A DNA stretch of 64,000 nucleotides, taken from contig NC_065531.1 in assembly GCF_020184175.1 (NCBI RefSeq), positions 11,739,213 through 11,803,212 on the forward strand, given 5' to 3'. The position numbers and the translations under genes are program-made. Under the pieces are notes generated by a model, which worked only from the letters and a program-made list of their open reading frames with translations, was not told where the DNA came from and did no database searches. The DNA is from Aphis gossypii. Taxonomy: Eukaryota > Arthropoda > Insecta > Hemiptera > Aphididae. This document shows positions 1 through 12,600 of the stretch, piece after piece; position 1 is the first letter of the stretch; every line of letters starts with the position of its first letter.

Positions 1-2380
1 AAAATATATTGTCTCAATATCAAAATCTCAATATCATATTATCATATTTGAAACACATGTCGGGATTTTCATTTTTTTTTTTTTTTTTTGCAGGCCAGAG
101 AAGATATTTTAAAAATAATTGATGCTATTTACACCCTGCATCTCCCTCTCAACTAGTACAAATTAAGTTGTGCACTAGTTGCAAAAAACAGTTTCTCATA
201 ATAAATATAGTATATACAAATGTCAAATAGTTTATTATTTTTAACAATATTATAATTTAATATTATGATTTTAATAAAGACAGCCGAAAAATGTACCTAT
301 TTAATACTTCTATTATAATATTTTATTTTATTATTTACGTAGATTTCTACATGTTAATTTTTAAAATTGAGTTATAATAATTGGTAACATCCGTCAACAT
401 TAATATTTATATTGTCTCAAAAATTGATCATTATCAGAGTAAAATTTTAAAAACAATTTAGGTACCAAAAATACAAATCGTTCTTTACTTATTATACTTA
501 TTCGTTCAAATATTACACAGTAGTTATAAATTTTATATATATTTTTTTAATAGTTTCACACAAACTTATATTTTAAAAATTATAGATACCTATCAATAAA
601 AGGAAAAGAATATTTAATGTATTGAAATTAAATTCCATTAAATATTATTACAAAAAAATATATAAAATATAAATACTCGGGCTATTTCTTATTTAAAAAA
701 TGTAATCGTGTATAACCAATAGATTTAACTTAGATTTAAAAAAGTGTAGGGTAGATTTTATCAAATGTATTATAGTGACTGTGACGAGGGTTTATTATTG
801 TTTATTATCGAAATATATTATTATTCTTTCAAGTCTTTAAGTCTACAGGTACAGATGAAAAATTGTGTCTTATGTATTGTTGTACAAAAATATAACTAGA
901 TTACCTATTGATAGTGCGTTAATCGAATATTTTTCGAATAGTTTTCATATACATTAATACTGTGCGTGTATGTGTTCAAAAAATATTTAAACACGCTGAA
1001 AACTAAAAATGGTAATCCTAAATAGACATACTCAATAGAGTTTTATATGAAAAAATATAATTAAAATTATATTAAAAAAACGCGACACGCATACCATCAT
1101 AAGTTTCGGCACCCTGATTTAAAGAATTAGTTAAGTAAATTTACTGATTTATTCTACCGATCAGTATTTTTTTTAAACTTAAATTGAATATAATATTTAT
1201 AGGTACTTAAGTTGTGGTAATGGTTGTTATAAAAATTATGTTTTACTATAAGAATAATAGAAATTTCAATTACTTAAGTAATTAGATTCTAGAGTATGCA
1301 TCGTATTATCAAATTAGTAAAATACAATGTTTTTAATTTTCATATCATATAGACAAAGTACAAGGGATAAATAGGTAAAACCAATATCAATTTATTTTGA
1401 ACTCTTTCGTTGCCAGACTGATATAAATTTCCTACTGCCAACTGAGTGCAGTTGCATTCACCTATAAGTCACGCGGATATACCCTATTTGTTTGACTTTT
1501 ATCATTAATTTTAACCATTATCTATATAGGAAGAAGTAACAAATCAATCCATAAAGGTTAAAAACATTCTAAATTAATTCAAGCCTTTTTTTTTTAAGTA
1601 TGCTATGATACCACAAAATATACACGGTATTAATATACCTTCCGTAGTAATAAGTTTATAAAATAGGGTGGTCGGGGGAAGAAGTATTTCTGAGAGTGTC
1701 CTTATGGCTAACCGAAAATTTTAATATTATCGTATCCATACAGTTTGGTTAAGTATTCATGCTTTGCGCTGTATATCTACTCACCAAAAACCTGCTTGCA
1801 CATGTCGAATTTCCCGCGCTAAAATTGATGTCGAATTAAACGGAGAGAACATTATTCAACAAAACTACAAATACTTATGAAAAACTGATAGCATCATATT
1901 TTTTAGCTCGTACGTAAAACATTGTCTTAGATCATCAAATATTTATTGTATTTTTCAACGTTTGCAAGGTAAAAATGAGTTCCGAGAAAAAAAATCTACC
2001 CCAAAACATCGGTGCACGTCATTAAGAAAAATACCACAGTTGAAAGTTCCTATGTATAATGTTTACAAACAATAACCCAACGAAGCACAAAGTTTGGCGC
2101 CACAGGTGTTGATATGGAAATAAACCGCGTACGATTCGTACAGGGTGCACATAATGTACTAGATACCCGGATGGCTGAAAAGTACCTCTTCATACCTCTA
2201 TACACTGTAAGTACTTGTATACTTATATTATGTAAATATCATTATTTTTAGTTTATGAATCACGGGAACCTACGTTCGTTCGTTAATAAATCGTTAACCG
2301 CACGATTATAATAGGTATATCGAATACGCGCAACAAGTGCAGACAACGAGACAAAAGCAAACAAATCGCAATAAACCCAT
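1..2380. other. AT-rich non-coding stretch
   Basis: AT-rich sequence with homopolymer runs (T run at 71-89) and many short TAGGTA/TACCTA words. I see no open frame or splice-bounded segment with coding character, except one weak possibility on the minus strand near 1783-1847: a short Met-initiated reading (MFSPFNSTSILARE...) before TTTTTG and GTGAGT. It is treated as unproven. Confidence 0.6.
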
Positions 2381-2482
2381 ACCTATTCTATACAACCTCG
2401 GGGTCGGTCGTGTCGTTCGTGCAGAGAACTAACATATTATCGCGGCTCTAATACTATATTATATCAGATAATATTATTATAC

Positions 2483-2578
2483 CTTCTATGTCTTGTTCGT
2501 CGTTGTTGTCCTTGTTGTTGGACTGTATCTTTTCGATGAGCAACTGTAGGCGACTACTGTTGCCTTTGAACAGCATCA
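2483..2578 (-). CDS. Coding exon (possible alternative first exon) of an unidentified minus-strand gene
   Basis: On the minus strand this 96-nt segment reads V/x-MLFKGNSSRLQLLIEKIQ followed by a polar Asn/Asp/Glu-rich tail (SNNKDNNDEQDIE). It ends GAAG before GTATAA, a usable 5' splice site. Above it lies CACCGCAG, a possible 3' splice site with a weak pyrimidine tract. With that acceptor the exon is phase 1 at both ends, the same as the acidic exon at 56053-56202, and the split codon would read GTG (Val). Alternatively translation starts at the ATG whose first base is at 2576: an in-frame TGA lies eight codons upstream, and a CpG-rich island about 540 bp long sits immediately 5', as expected for a promoter and leader. 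Codon choice (CTG, TTC, GGC, AAC, CGC, CTC, ATC, AAG) is unlike the AT-rich surroundings and looks coding. The RLQLLIEKIQ part is predicted helical. I do not recognise the family. The next downstream exon would lie below position 1 or is not visible in 1-2480. Confidence 0.6.
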
Positions 2579-3120
2579 CTGCGGTGCACGCGGAAAATCA
2601 ATCGTATAAAACGTCGTCGTCTCGTAACGCGGACGAACGGTCGCGCGAAACGAAATAAAAAATTAAAAAAAAAAACCGTCGAATTGTATTGAGAACGCGC
2701 GTCGGGGTGGGCGCGCACTAGAGACGACGTATAGGTACACCACGCAGACTCGCTGTCGGCGGCGGTGTGTGAGCGAACGACGCGCGTACGACGCTGCGGC
2801 ACCCTCGTCGTCAGCGGCGGCGGCGACGGTCGACTTAGAGGGAGAGACGGTCGGACGGAGGAGACGGACCTTACGCGCGCGACGTGTCTCGACGTCTCGG
2901 TCGTCGTCCGCTGCGGATCTCGCGGTGTGCGCGCACCGGTCGAGGTGGACCGGAGGATTGGATGCTGGTGCTCCGGGTCCAGCCGATTGGACGGTCACCC
3001 AGCGGCCCGGGCGGGGCGTGCTACCCCCACCGCCGAACGGTGCGTCGACTCGCGTGCGACGGACCGGTTCGGTCGTACGCGCGCCGCCTCGCCCGCCCGC
3101 TCAGGTACCTCTCAGTCTGT
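2579..3120 (-). promoter_or_regulatory. CpG-rich island, candidate promoter and 5' leader for the exon at 2483-2578
   Basis: Strongly GC- and CpG-rich sequence (repeated CGTCG, GCGCGC, CGGCGG) stands between AT-rich flanks and abuts the minus-strand Met exon. Several overlapping open frames exist on both strands but none carries splice signals or a recognisable domain, so they read as by-products of composition. A TCAGTCTG initiator-like word lies at the island edge near 3114 on the plus strand, so bidirectional or plus-strand initiation is also possible. Its role as a promoter is inferred from position and composition only. Confidence 0.35.
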
Positions 3121-4560
3121 ATGATAATAATATTATTATTATTGTGTGCCGTGCTCGTTTTCGCCGCCTCGGCCTGCCAAGGGTACAGATTTGCAATAAT
3201 ACGTTATCGATATAACACAATTTAATATAATATAATATTTATTAATCTTCTACGTTCGTATTATTATTATTATTATTATTATCATAGGCTTAAGTCGCGA
3301 TTTTGCAGCCTATCCGTTTACCACTTCCTTCGCGGTCCACGAGAAGTATCATCGATAGAGTATAATCCCAATCGTTGTCATTATGTATCAATAATACATA
3401 ATTATAAATCGATACTATACGCGTCGTAGTTTGTCGTAGTCACTACTGTATACGGCACGCGCGACTGTATTTCATCCTATTCCAATGATCTAGTATGATA
3501 TATACCTAATCGGGTTCACGGCCGTTGCGGAACTTTTCGCCTGCACGAAGTACAATATATACGTATCACGTCATATCGTGTGTTATGCGTGTACAAGTAT
3601 GCACGGGACGTATATAAGGCTTACCGGATAGTGTCGGGTACGATATGCCCTTATATACCCGACCGCGAAACACCTGGCGATAGATAAGTGCAGCTATAGT
3701 GTCACATACCTAAACACGTATAAGCGTACATGTATGATTTACACGGCATACGTGTGCTTTGTCGAGGCGCGCGAGGAATGCGCCGCGAAAATCTATTATT
3801 CCCGTGAATTTAATATATATATATAAGCACGAACGTATAATAAGTAATAATAATATTGCGCATATATTACGCTCGGCAAGTCGTCGTATATGTTCTTCCG
3901 CAACCCAAAGACGATGATATTCGTTTACCTTATATACACGACACAAGGCTTTTGCAGAGAAAAATCGCGTTTACGGTGTCGCGTACCTACTGCTGCGAAA
4001 TATACGATATCGTCATCTCTCTCTCTCTCTCTGCGTATATTTATATATATATAATAATTCCGTACTGCGAAATACTCGTCATGTCCTATAAAAACTGTCC
4101 TTTTTGCCTTTTTGTCGTGTGTAATATAGGATACACACGTGTGCTCGTGTGTCTGTGTACGCGTCTTCGACGAGGGTCGATAAGGTACCTATATATATGC
4201 GGTCGTATACATGTATAAAACGACACATGTCACAGCACGGACCGTGTGTGTAGACATAATATAATACAACAATAAATATATAATACGTCTAGATCATGTG
4301 TTGTATTATCATTATTGCCGTGTTGTATATGCGGTTTTTTTTTCGGGAAAATATCGGTCGGAGTTTATTGACGAGATGGGTCCCGACGGACGGCTCCATA
4401 AATTATTACAATACTACCGCGACGGGGTGAAAATCGCCGCCCGTCTGTCAGCGCATGTATAATGAAAAATCGTAGGTAGCTATTATTGCCAAAAAAAAAA
4501 AAAAAGTAAGTATAATAATAATAAATATATACATTTTATACATGTGTACACGTGTGTATA
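3121..4560. other. Mixed-composition non-coding stretch with microsatellites
   Basis: CpG-containing patches alternate with TA and ATT runs. It holds an ATT repeat (3259-3283), a CT repeat (4016-4032) and several TATATA runs. Open frames in it pass through these repeats, and none has a coding signature. Confidence 0.55.
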
Positions 4561-6180
4561 TTATACTATAATACTATATACCCTGTGAGATACTGCGCGC
4601 CTATTGTGCTCTGCTATTGTCACAATATTTCACCTCCCACAAAGTACCTGTATTACCTAAACTATATATACATAACGTGTACAATAATATATATATTTAC
4701 TCATCCGATACCAGAGCGTCTGGTCCATATTCCGAATCCGATTAAGAAATCAAGTGGAATTGTATACATTGTTAACATTTCGATTTAGCGTTTGCTGGTA
4801 CACTGTTATAATAATATATAGGTACATACAGATGAAAATATCTGTGTAAAATTTAAGTTTCCGTGCAGTTCAATTAATTTATAATTTGCTTATAATCTGG
4901 TAAACAAATTAATTACATTTTGGTGGTTTCAAAAGAGATACTCCGTACAAAGAGCCCTAAAGATCAAGGACAAAACGATATGTAATTATTGTAAGCGAAT
5001 AAGCGCATTAATATTGTTTAAATTAATTTCTATTTGTAAAAATCATTTCAATAATACATAACTATATAATATTATTGTTATTAATATATTAGATACATCA
5101 TTATATTTTTATGGGTTTTTTTTTTAATAATTTGCATAAAAAAATATTAGAAGCCTATACTTAAAAAGGTTTAATTCAGATTTCACACAAAAAAGACGTT
5201 TGGTGGCTTTTAATTAGATGTAAAGGTTTATGTATAATAACATTTCAATTAAATATGGTTCTGCAATGTAAAATATTACATAATACCTACAGATGTGTTT
5301 CAGCGTTTATAGTTGCATCCATATTGACAGATTTATACACCGTGTTTCTATCACAACCAGGTTCGTGTTAAAGACAAATTTAATTTTGCTTGTATTATAT
5401 AGATCTCGAAGCTAGTCGCCAAGGCTGATATCATACGCATGGATATATATATATATATTGCTATTATTATCTTCGATAATCGCCTTCAGGGTCGAAGGGT
5501 AATTTTTTCTACAATTTTATTACGACCTGGTAAGTACAATACGAACCAGTATCTATAATATACTCACTACTCGTTGCATACAAACGTGACACGCGTATTA
5601 AATCAAAACTCGTCCGACGACGTTAATTCACAATATTGTTTTTCCATTGACGTAGAATAAAAAAAAACGCGTTCTACATCGTAAAAATTATTTAATAATG
5701 ATAATAATAAAAAAAAAAAACTAATAATAATAAAAACAACGACTACGACAACGACAAATAAAGACTATAGAGTATAGACGACAAAATGTATTTAGATATA
5801 GTAGATTCTCTACGATATTAACGGCCGGAAACGTTAAACTGTAACGGATTTTGGTATTGGAATTTATAATATTTATACACCTTTAAAAGCTATTCAGAAT
5901 ATTATCAATCATCGTTCAGATTTTTCGGTGGTTTTTTGATACACAGTTTTGGTGAGTATTGCGTTGTTTTTTTTAGTCTGTTTCTCTTGTGAACTATTCG
6001 CGCGGGTTTGCGGCGAACCCAATCAGCTCATCGTCTGCAACACTCCACTGCAGTATAAAAAATATATATACGTTCCGTTACACGCGCAGACACATCCACG
6101 AAATATATAATAATAATATATTTTATACGTTATTATACATATATATTTTAGACAGAATAACACGGTGTATCGTCAATATA
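4561..6180. other. AT-rich non-coding stretch
   Basis: No gene is visible. Two isolated 5' splice-like sequences occur on the plus strand (CCTG/GTAAGTAC near 5530 and TTTTG/GTGAGTATT near 5951) without a credible exon in front of them. Confidence 0.5.
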
Positions 6181-6970
6181 ATACGATGATGATGATATAC
6201 GTTCGCATCATCGTGGACCGACACCGTATCGTTCATCACTGTTTCGTGTGGTAAATTAATTTGTTGCGTTCCGATAATAATTATGCACAAATATATGTAT
6301 ATATATAAATTGTGCACACAATTCGGTATATATATATATATTCAGGATAACCATAGCGGTATCTAACCGGCTACAGTGTATTATAGACAGGTATATTGCG
6401 ATATTCAAACCAAGGCGTCGGTGGTCTGCATAATAATAATAATAACATACTTCCAATTTCCAAACGTGCCCTGTACCTGCGGTGATCGGCGCAGTGTGGC
6501 GTTCGTCAAACAACCGTTGGCCGTCGCGCACCGAATATAATTCGCAATTTTTTTTATTTATATATATTAAATATATACCTATATACATCGTATTGTTTTC
6601 GCACCACTCTGTACGTTTCCATTTTCTACAGTCGTTCGTGCGTGGTGTTTTTCGCACCGGAAAACACCGCCTCTTCATAGAAAAATGGTGGCAGACTCGG
6701 TGGCGATGAGAAGAAAAAACCGAACCGTATCGCACTATTCTCTTAGGTGGTATATATTCTATAGGTCCGTAGTAAATTAAAAATATATTTACGTAGATTT
6801 TTTTTTTTTACCCGCAGCTTGCCGATACAAACATACGCACTCACGATTTTTCAGATCACTCCATGATGGCGTCCGTCCGCGTCGGCGGCGGTGCGATCGA
6901 ACGACCTCATCTGCGGCTATTTACACCGTTCGCCACTCGTCTTTTCGTTGTTATTATTTTATTTTAGTTA
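6180..6970. other. Mixed-composition island with plus-strand 3' splice-like sites
   Basis: A moderately GC-rich patch. On the plus strand a long T run followed by ACCCGCAG (about 6799-6817) and a second TTTTTCAG (about 6847-6854) look like 3' splice sites. After the second, a short frame beginning MMASVRVGGGAIERP stops within 35 codons at 6967. This could be a small terminal exon or chance. A minus-strand frame of 159 codons across 6256-6735 runs through TA and ATT repeats and is not called. Confidence 0.25.
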
Positions 6971-7576
6971 TTTTGATAACCGCATCGTGACCGTCGACTC
7001 AGATCAATCACTGTACAACACTGCTATTATACATATTTATTAAAATCGTTTTTGATATGAACGGTTTAAGACGTCTGTAGATCCACTATATTATTATAAT
7101 TTATAATACGTATATTATCATACATGTTATTGAATGAGACAGTTTATACTTTATTATTATTATGTATAAATTCGGTGGTCACGGACGGGTGATCTCGACT
7201 GACGCCGAGTACGACTGCAGAGTACACATTCGTTGTAATAATATATTCTCGTTTACAGAAATCGTTCAAATCCCTTGACGTACGTTTTACATTAGGTTAC
7301 GATTTTTCATTATATAAGTGATGATTATTAATCTCATAATTATTATATAACATCTTAGTCCTTAGATGCAGACGTTGATTAAAAAATATATATTTATTCA
7401 TCTGCAGGTACATAAAATTTATCAACTCCGCTATGTTTATTATATTAAAAGTCAACATAATAGGTTAGGTTATATAAAATCAACGACCTATTTAAACTGT
7501 AGCATTTAGCAGTATTTTTTTTCAAATTATACTACTCGTTTTAATTCTGACTTTCAAAACGATTAAAATAATACTT

Positions 7577-7699
7577 ACCAAGTGCAATTGGCTAATGTTT
7601 AAACAACCTTTTTTTATTCTCTGATGATTATGTCGTGGAGGTAGGAAAGTCTGGCCAAAGCCTTTATTGTTCCCTCTATAGTAATCGTTTGTACTGTGT
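7577..7699 (-). CDS. Doubtful minus-strand exon candidate with consensus donor
   Basis: A minus-strand open frame contains the peptide GNNKGFGQTFLPPRHNH and continues to CACTTG followed by GTAAGTATT, a near-perfect 5' splice site (exon end about 7577). The upstream boundary is unclear; CTATAG near 7680 is one possible acceptor. The frame is not symmetric (phase 0 at its 3' end) and does not match the phase of the two better exons. It may be an unrelated exon, a fragment of a mobile element or chance. Confidence 0.15.
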
Positions 7700-7901
7700 A
7701 TTCTACGGGCAAAAACTCGCACAGACAAGTCCATTTGTCAACCTATTTCGTAAAAGATAGTTTTTTAACAATATGTACAATAAACCTGGCAGTATATAAA
7801 TTACTTATGGGTACTATACCATTACACAATATTATTTAATCTCGTAAAAAACAAATATTCTTAATGACATCCTAGGATAGGGCGATCACATGTTCTATTT
7901 T

Positions 7902-7920
7902 AAACAGGATTGTCCTGTTT
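7902..7920. repeat. Perfect short inverted repeat in a repeat-like patch
   Basis: AAACAGGA, a 3-nt TTG loop, then TCCTGTTT form a perfect 8-bp stem. About 110 bp further on (near 8013-8035) a related TTTTAAACA-TCC-GTTTTT string recurs in direct orientation with a small internal deletion, which suggests that 7870-8060 is a decayed dispersed repeat. Confidence 0.4.
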
Positions 7921-9230
7921 TTTCAAATACAAAACCCTAATAATAGGAATATAACATATATTAAGAACAAACAATTTTTCTATTATATTAAGATATTCAA
8001 GTCCCCAGAAAATAGAATACTTTTAAACATCCAGTTTTTGTGGTCTGGTCTCAAGTAAAATTAGTAGCCGCATATTTGGTACTGACCCCGTGGCTTATAG
8101 AATGCATCTGATTGTTTTTTTTTAGAATATTGTGCTTTGGTAAATTTACAGCAGTCAAAGAGCTAAATGCTTATTACTATTTAACTCCTCTTTCGAAATT
8201 CAATTTTTACTTTTGGAAATATTCGAAACATTTTTACCTTGAAGCATACAATAAAAAATAGTCTTGTGTTCACATTAAAAAGTAAAACTTACTACGTTTT
8301 AACAATACAAGATCAAAAAATAATTTTTTTTTTCAAAAAAGTGAAAACTTTGGAATAATAAGTTTAGTCACAATTAAATAATGTCAAAGGTCCATATACA
8401 TAGCTAAATTTGTGTCTAATATAAAGCTATTTATAGTAAATACTACTGGGTGTTAAATATATACATTCTAGTCCCTGTTAAGATTCTTTAATATACAACT
8501 CTATAATATAAGCTGTTTTTTATTTTTATTAATTAATTTAATTTGCGTGTATATTTAAAGAAAATATTTAATTTATTAGGAAGTTCAAAATTCGTTTGTA
8601 TTTATTTTATTATACATAGTTATATATCGGTGATTAGTGATAAATTATAATAATATACTCTGATATCATATAATAATGTATGAGTACAGAATAATTTTAA
8701 TGCATTACGTCATACGAGTTCTGTAAGTAGTTTAAGCTGATTATACTCATATTATGACTATACTCGTGCAAAATAATATTATTATAGTAATAATTTAATA
8801 AATAATTTGATTCAATTTAAAAAAATCTAAATTCTACAACGTTAATAAATTATTTTGTACGTTTGTTTCTGCAATATGTAATATATATATATATTATGGT
8901 TGGACGCAGGCGGCGACAATCACTAATCTCTATACACGAGTAGAAAATATGTATTCTACGCACTGTAAGGGGGTAAAAGCTGATAGAAAGAATAATTTTT
9001 CGACTTCATAAGTTATTGTATCAGTTCCTATATATTATATTTTTAATTAGAAAATCATAGTCTGTATGATTTTTATTTTTAAAACTCTGAACAGTCGAAT
9101 AATAATAATAATAATATGATATTATATGTAACATTATTCATAATTAAATATTTAAATGATATTATTATAACACTATACGTTGTGTGGGATGAGCTAACTA
9201 TTATCTGCGTTATATGGTAAAAATAATACG

Positions 9231-9620
9231 ACGACCATCGCTATTCGTCTGTCCGCCGATGACCGCCGCCACCGCCGTCAGGTACATAATATATATATAC
9301 ACATTATGAGGTATATAGATACTGCGCAGATATATAATATATACCGTATTACCGTATAGGTATCTGCGCGGTAACGGGATTTCCGCGGACGCGTTCCGGT
9401 GCAGCGGCGTGATGACTCCAAATTACGCTTGTCACAATGTAATATTATAGCCGCGTCGTCGCAATTGTCGTCGCATTCGTTTTTATGTAATAATTTTGAT
9501 CGCACATCGGATGCGTGTGCCGTTACAAACGAACAAACCGTTTCGACCGCTCGGCAAGAACAAAACGAAAAATCGTTCTGTTATTGTTATCATCATAATT
9601 ATTATTAATATACACCTCGT
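9231..9620. other. Small CpG-containing island
   Basis: GC-rich sequence beginning with a CCGCCG-rich stretch that ends CCGTCAG before GTACATAA (near 9282), a possible plus-strand 5' splice site. Open frames of 69-75 codons exist on both strands here, without recognisable content. Confidence 0.35.
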
Positions 9621-12600
9621 CGTGATTTATACCTCCTATAGACGGCATGTAATAATATTATTATAATATTATGTAGCTGTAGGTAGGTATATCTGTAGTA
9701 CAGCCGCCGTCGATGCAATCAATCCTCGTCGTTCCCCGCGACCGAATAAAAATATTATTACAACAATATAGGTACAACTAGCATTTCTGTTCGGACGACA
9801 AAACACGAACGCGTTTTGAATCGTTTTATATAATAAAATAATATATAATATTATTATCATTGTCGTATTGTTGTTCTGCATTACAATCGAAGCACCGCAG
9901 CGGTTTCATTATTATATTATTATCATTATATAGACTAGTTGAACGTCGTTTTACGGTAAAAATCGAAACGTACACGACAGGACAAATTCGAATTTATATA
10001 CGGTACTATTATATGTATTATAAAATCTTCGGTATAATATACATTGTAATACATATATGAAGGAGCACGTTAAGAGATAATGGCGTTTTTAATACGGTTC
10101 GCGAAGAAGTCACCGATTTGTTTTCCATAATCATTATTTACGATACGCTGAACATGTCAACAACGAGTTAGTGTACGACAATGACGAACGCGACGTTCCT
10201 ATACTGTTTAGTACGAGAAGTTTAACATTTGTTTCGCACACTGTTACGGTTACATAATATGATTTGATAAATATTGCCAGTAAATTATAATTTAAGATTC
10301 AATCGTTTAATGTAAAATGTGTATATACGATATATATATATAGTATTATGACCAATAGCTTAGAACCATATTATAAGCTATTTCAGCTAAATCATCAACT
10401 CCCTATTGTCTAAACCTATTTCGAAATTATAGTATCCTCGTACACAAAATTCAACAACTCGGAAATAACTCGTTCATATTTTGTCTAAGTTAAATAAAAA
10501 ATTTCAAATATTTACTTGACAATTTAAGTAAACTGTAAAGAGTGAATTTAATTTATAAAAGAAAAATTTGTTATTTCTCAGATGTTAAAATCTTAAATAA
10601 TATAAAAAAAAAGTACTAAAAGAAGTATGTTAAAAATTCCATAACCGAGTATTCGATGATATGCATAAATAAAGGAAGAATAGGGTGGTGGATGAGAATG
10701 TTTGGGAAATAACACTATGCGTATATAATATATATACGAGTATCTATAATATAAGAAAAAGACTTATTTTAAATTGACTCTGATATCATTTATCCATAAC
10801 GTTATTAAATGGAAGTACTTCAGTCTTCAACAATCGATTTGATTATTCAGTAAAATGTCAATTATACGGAGTGGAAAATATTATAAGTGGAAATATACTC
10901 AGGTTATAAAAGGATAACATATACAAAGGTATAAAAAGTTCTTTGAACTATATTACTTATTATAAAATAGATAGTCGAATCATCTTGTGCTCTAGTTTTT
11001 GAATTATATTAATTTAGACAAATTAATAAGTACTCTTACCATAATATTGTAATAATTTATATATGTGAACTATATAATAATGGTGAATAATGGTGTTTAA
11101 ATATTATAATAGTTTAAACGAATACTTGTGTGTACGATATTCGTTGTATTATTTGTAAAGAATAAATTATTGATAATATTTATAACTAAAAGTAAGTAGG
11201 TATCTATATATTTTATTCTATATATATATTAAATGTTTTTAATAGAAATACTTATTCAAGATATTGAAAATAATACTATATTATAGTATTAGAGTAACAA
11301 GGGAAAACCAATTATAAAATAAGAAATATATTATAACATAATATTATATTGAAAAATACAATTAAAAATTATAAATTAGGTGTAATTATTTAAATTTATA
11401 ATAGATAATGGTTTTAAAAAAATTCATTATAGTTGAACAAAATATTTGAAATGAGTTTAAATTTGCAAAAAAATCGTTTGTGTAAAAAAATTATATTATA
11501 CACACCTATATATTTATTTTCTCATTAAGCAATTAAGTGTATTTAGATTTTAAATAAAAATATATTACCTATGTTTGTATGTGACACTAATAAAATATAA
11601 GTTAAACGGGGAAATATTTTATGAGTACCAGAGTTAACACTTTCAAAATTTTTTTTCTGCATGAATGATATATCTACGTATACATTATTACTTGTTCTTT
11701 GTTCTTTTCTTATGTATTTATATAAAAAAATACTGCATTACTAATATCACTGATACAGGTCTCTCCTGACTAGTTTTATTAAAAAATTCTCATTTCAGGT
11801 TTTATTTAACAAATAATATAGGTACTTACGCCTTAAACATATAAAATGAGATTACTTATCTTTAAAGACAAATGCAGTATTAAGTTAACTACTACGACAT
11901 TACGAGTATAAATATTTTTAAAATAATAGTTAAATTTTCAATAAATCGTATTTGATAAGATATGACAAAAAATACGAAGACGTTCTAAAGTGTATTGTGT
12001 AACTTTAACAATACAACAACACCTAAAAACTACATAGAGCTTGATACTGGACTTTAAAATTGTTATCACATCAAAGTATAGGTACCTATTCATATAAAAT
12101 GTACATTGAAAGTAGGTACCAAGGTACTATCACAATATATTCACTTTAAAGTTCTAAAAAGCATGTGAACTTTACAAAACACACAACAAAATAAAGAAGG
12201 AAAGTTATAATACATTCGCTTTGATGAAGTTTCGAAAAGTTCAAAATGATACGGTTTTATAACTTATGATACGAAGTTGATTAAATGCAAGTTTAAGGAT
12301 CAGTATGATATTCTATACATACCTACCTAAATCTATGTGTTAATATTAAAAGTTTAAAATTAAATAATTTTTACACTTTTTGTCGTGATTTATAAATCTT
12401 AGGTAATTAATAATCAAAAATAGTATACAACAGACATATAATTACTTGAATAAATTAAAAACGATATTTAAATTATTTGTATTAAAAAAATCTCTATTTT
12501 TAATAATAATAATAATAATAATGAAGATATTTTGTTTTAAAAAATGGAGTGTTTTCTATAATTATTATGTTATTTTGATTATGTTAAAGTGAAACAAGAA

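Larger units (their letters stand above)
6971..9230. other. AT-rich non-coding stretch
   Basis: Apart from the exon candidate and short inverted repeat listed separately, I see only AT-rich sequence with TA and ATT runs (for example 8881-8896 and 9101-9116). Confidence 0.5.

Noticed and set aside
1783..1847. Short Met-initiated minus-strand segment before GTGAGT
   Set aside because: About 22 codons, ends in phase 2 and does not follow in phase from the exon at 2483-2578 as a continuation with its own Met; too little support.
6256..6735. 159-codon minus-strand frame
   Set aside because: Crosses AAT and TA repeats read as poly-Tyr and Tyr-Ile; the remaining parts resemble nothing known.
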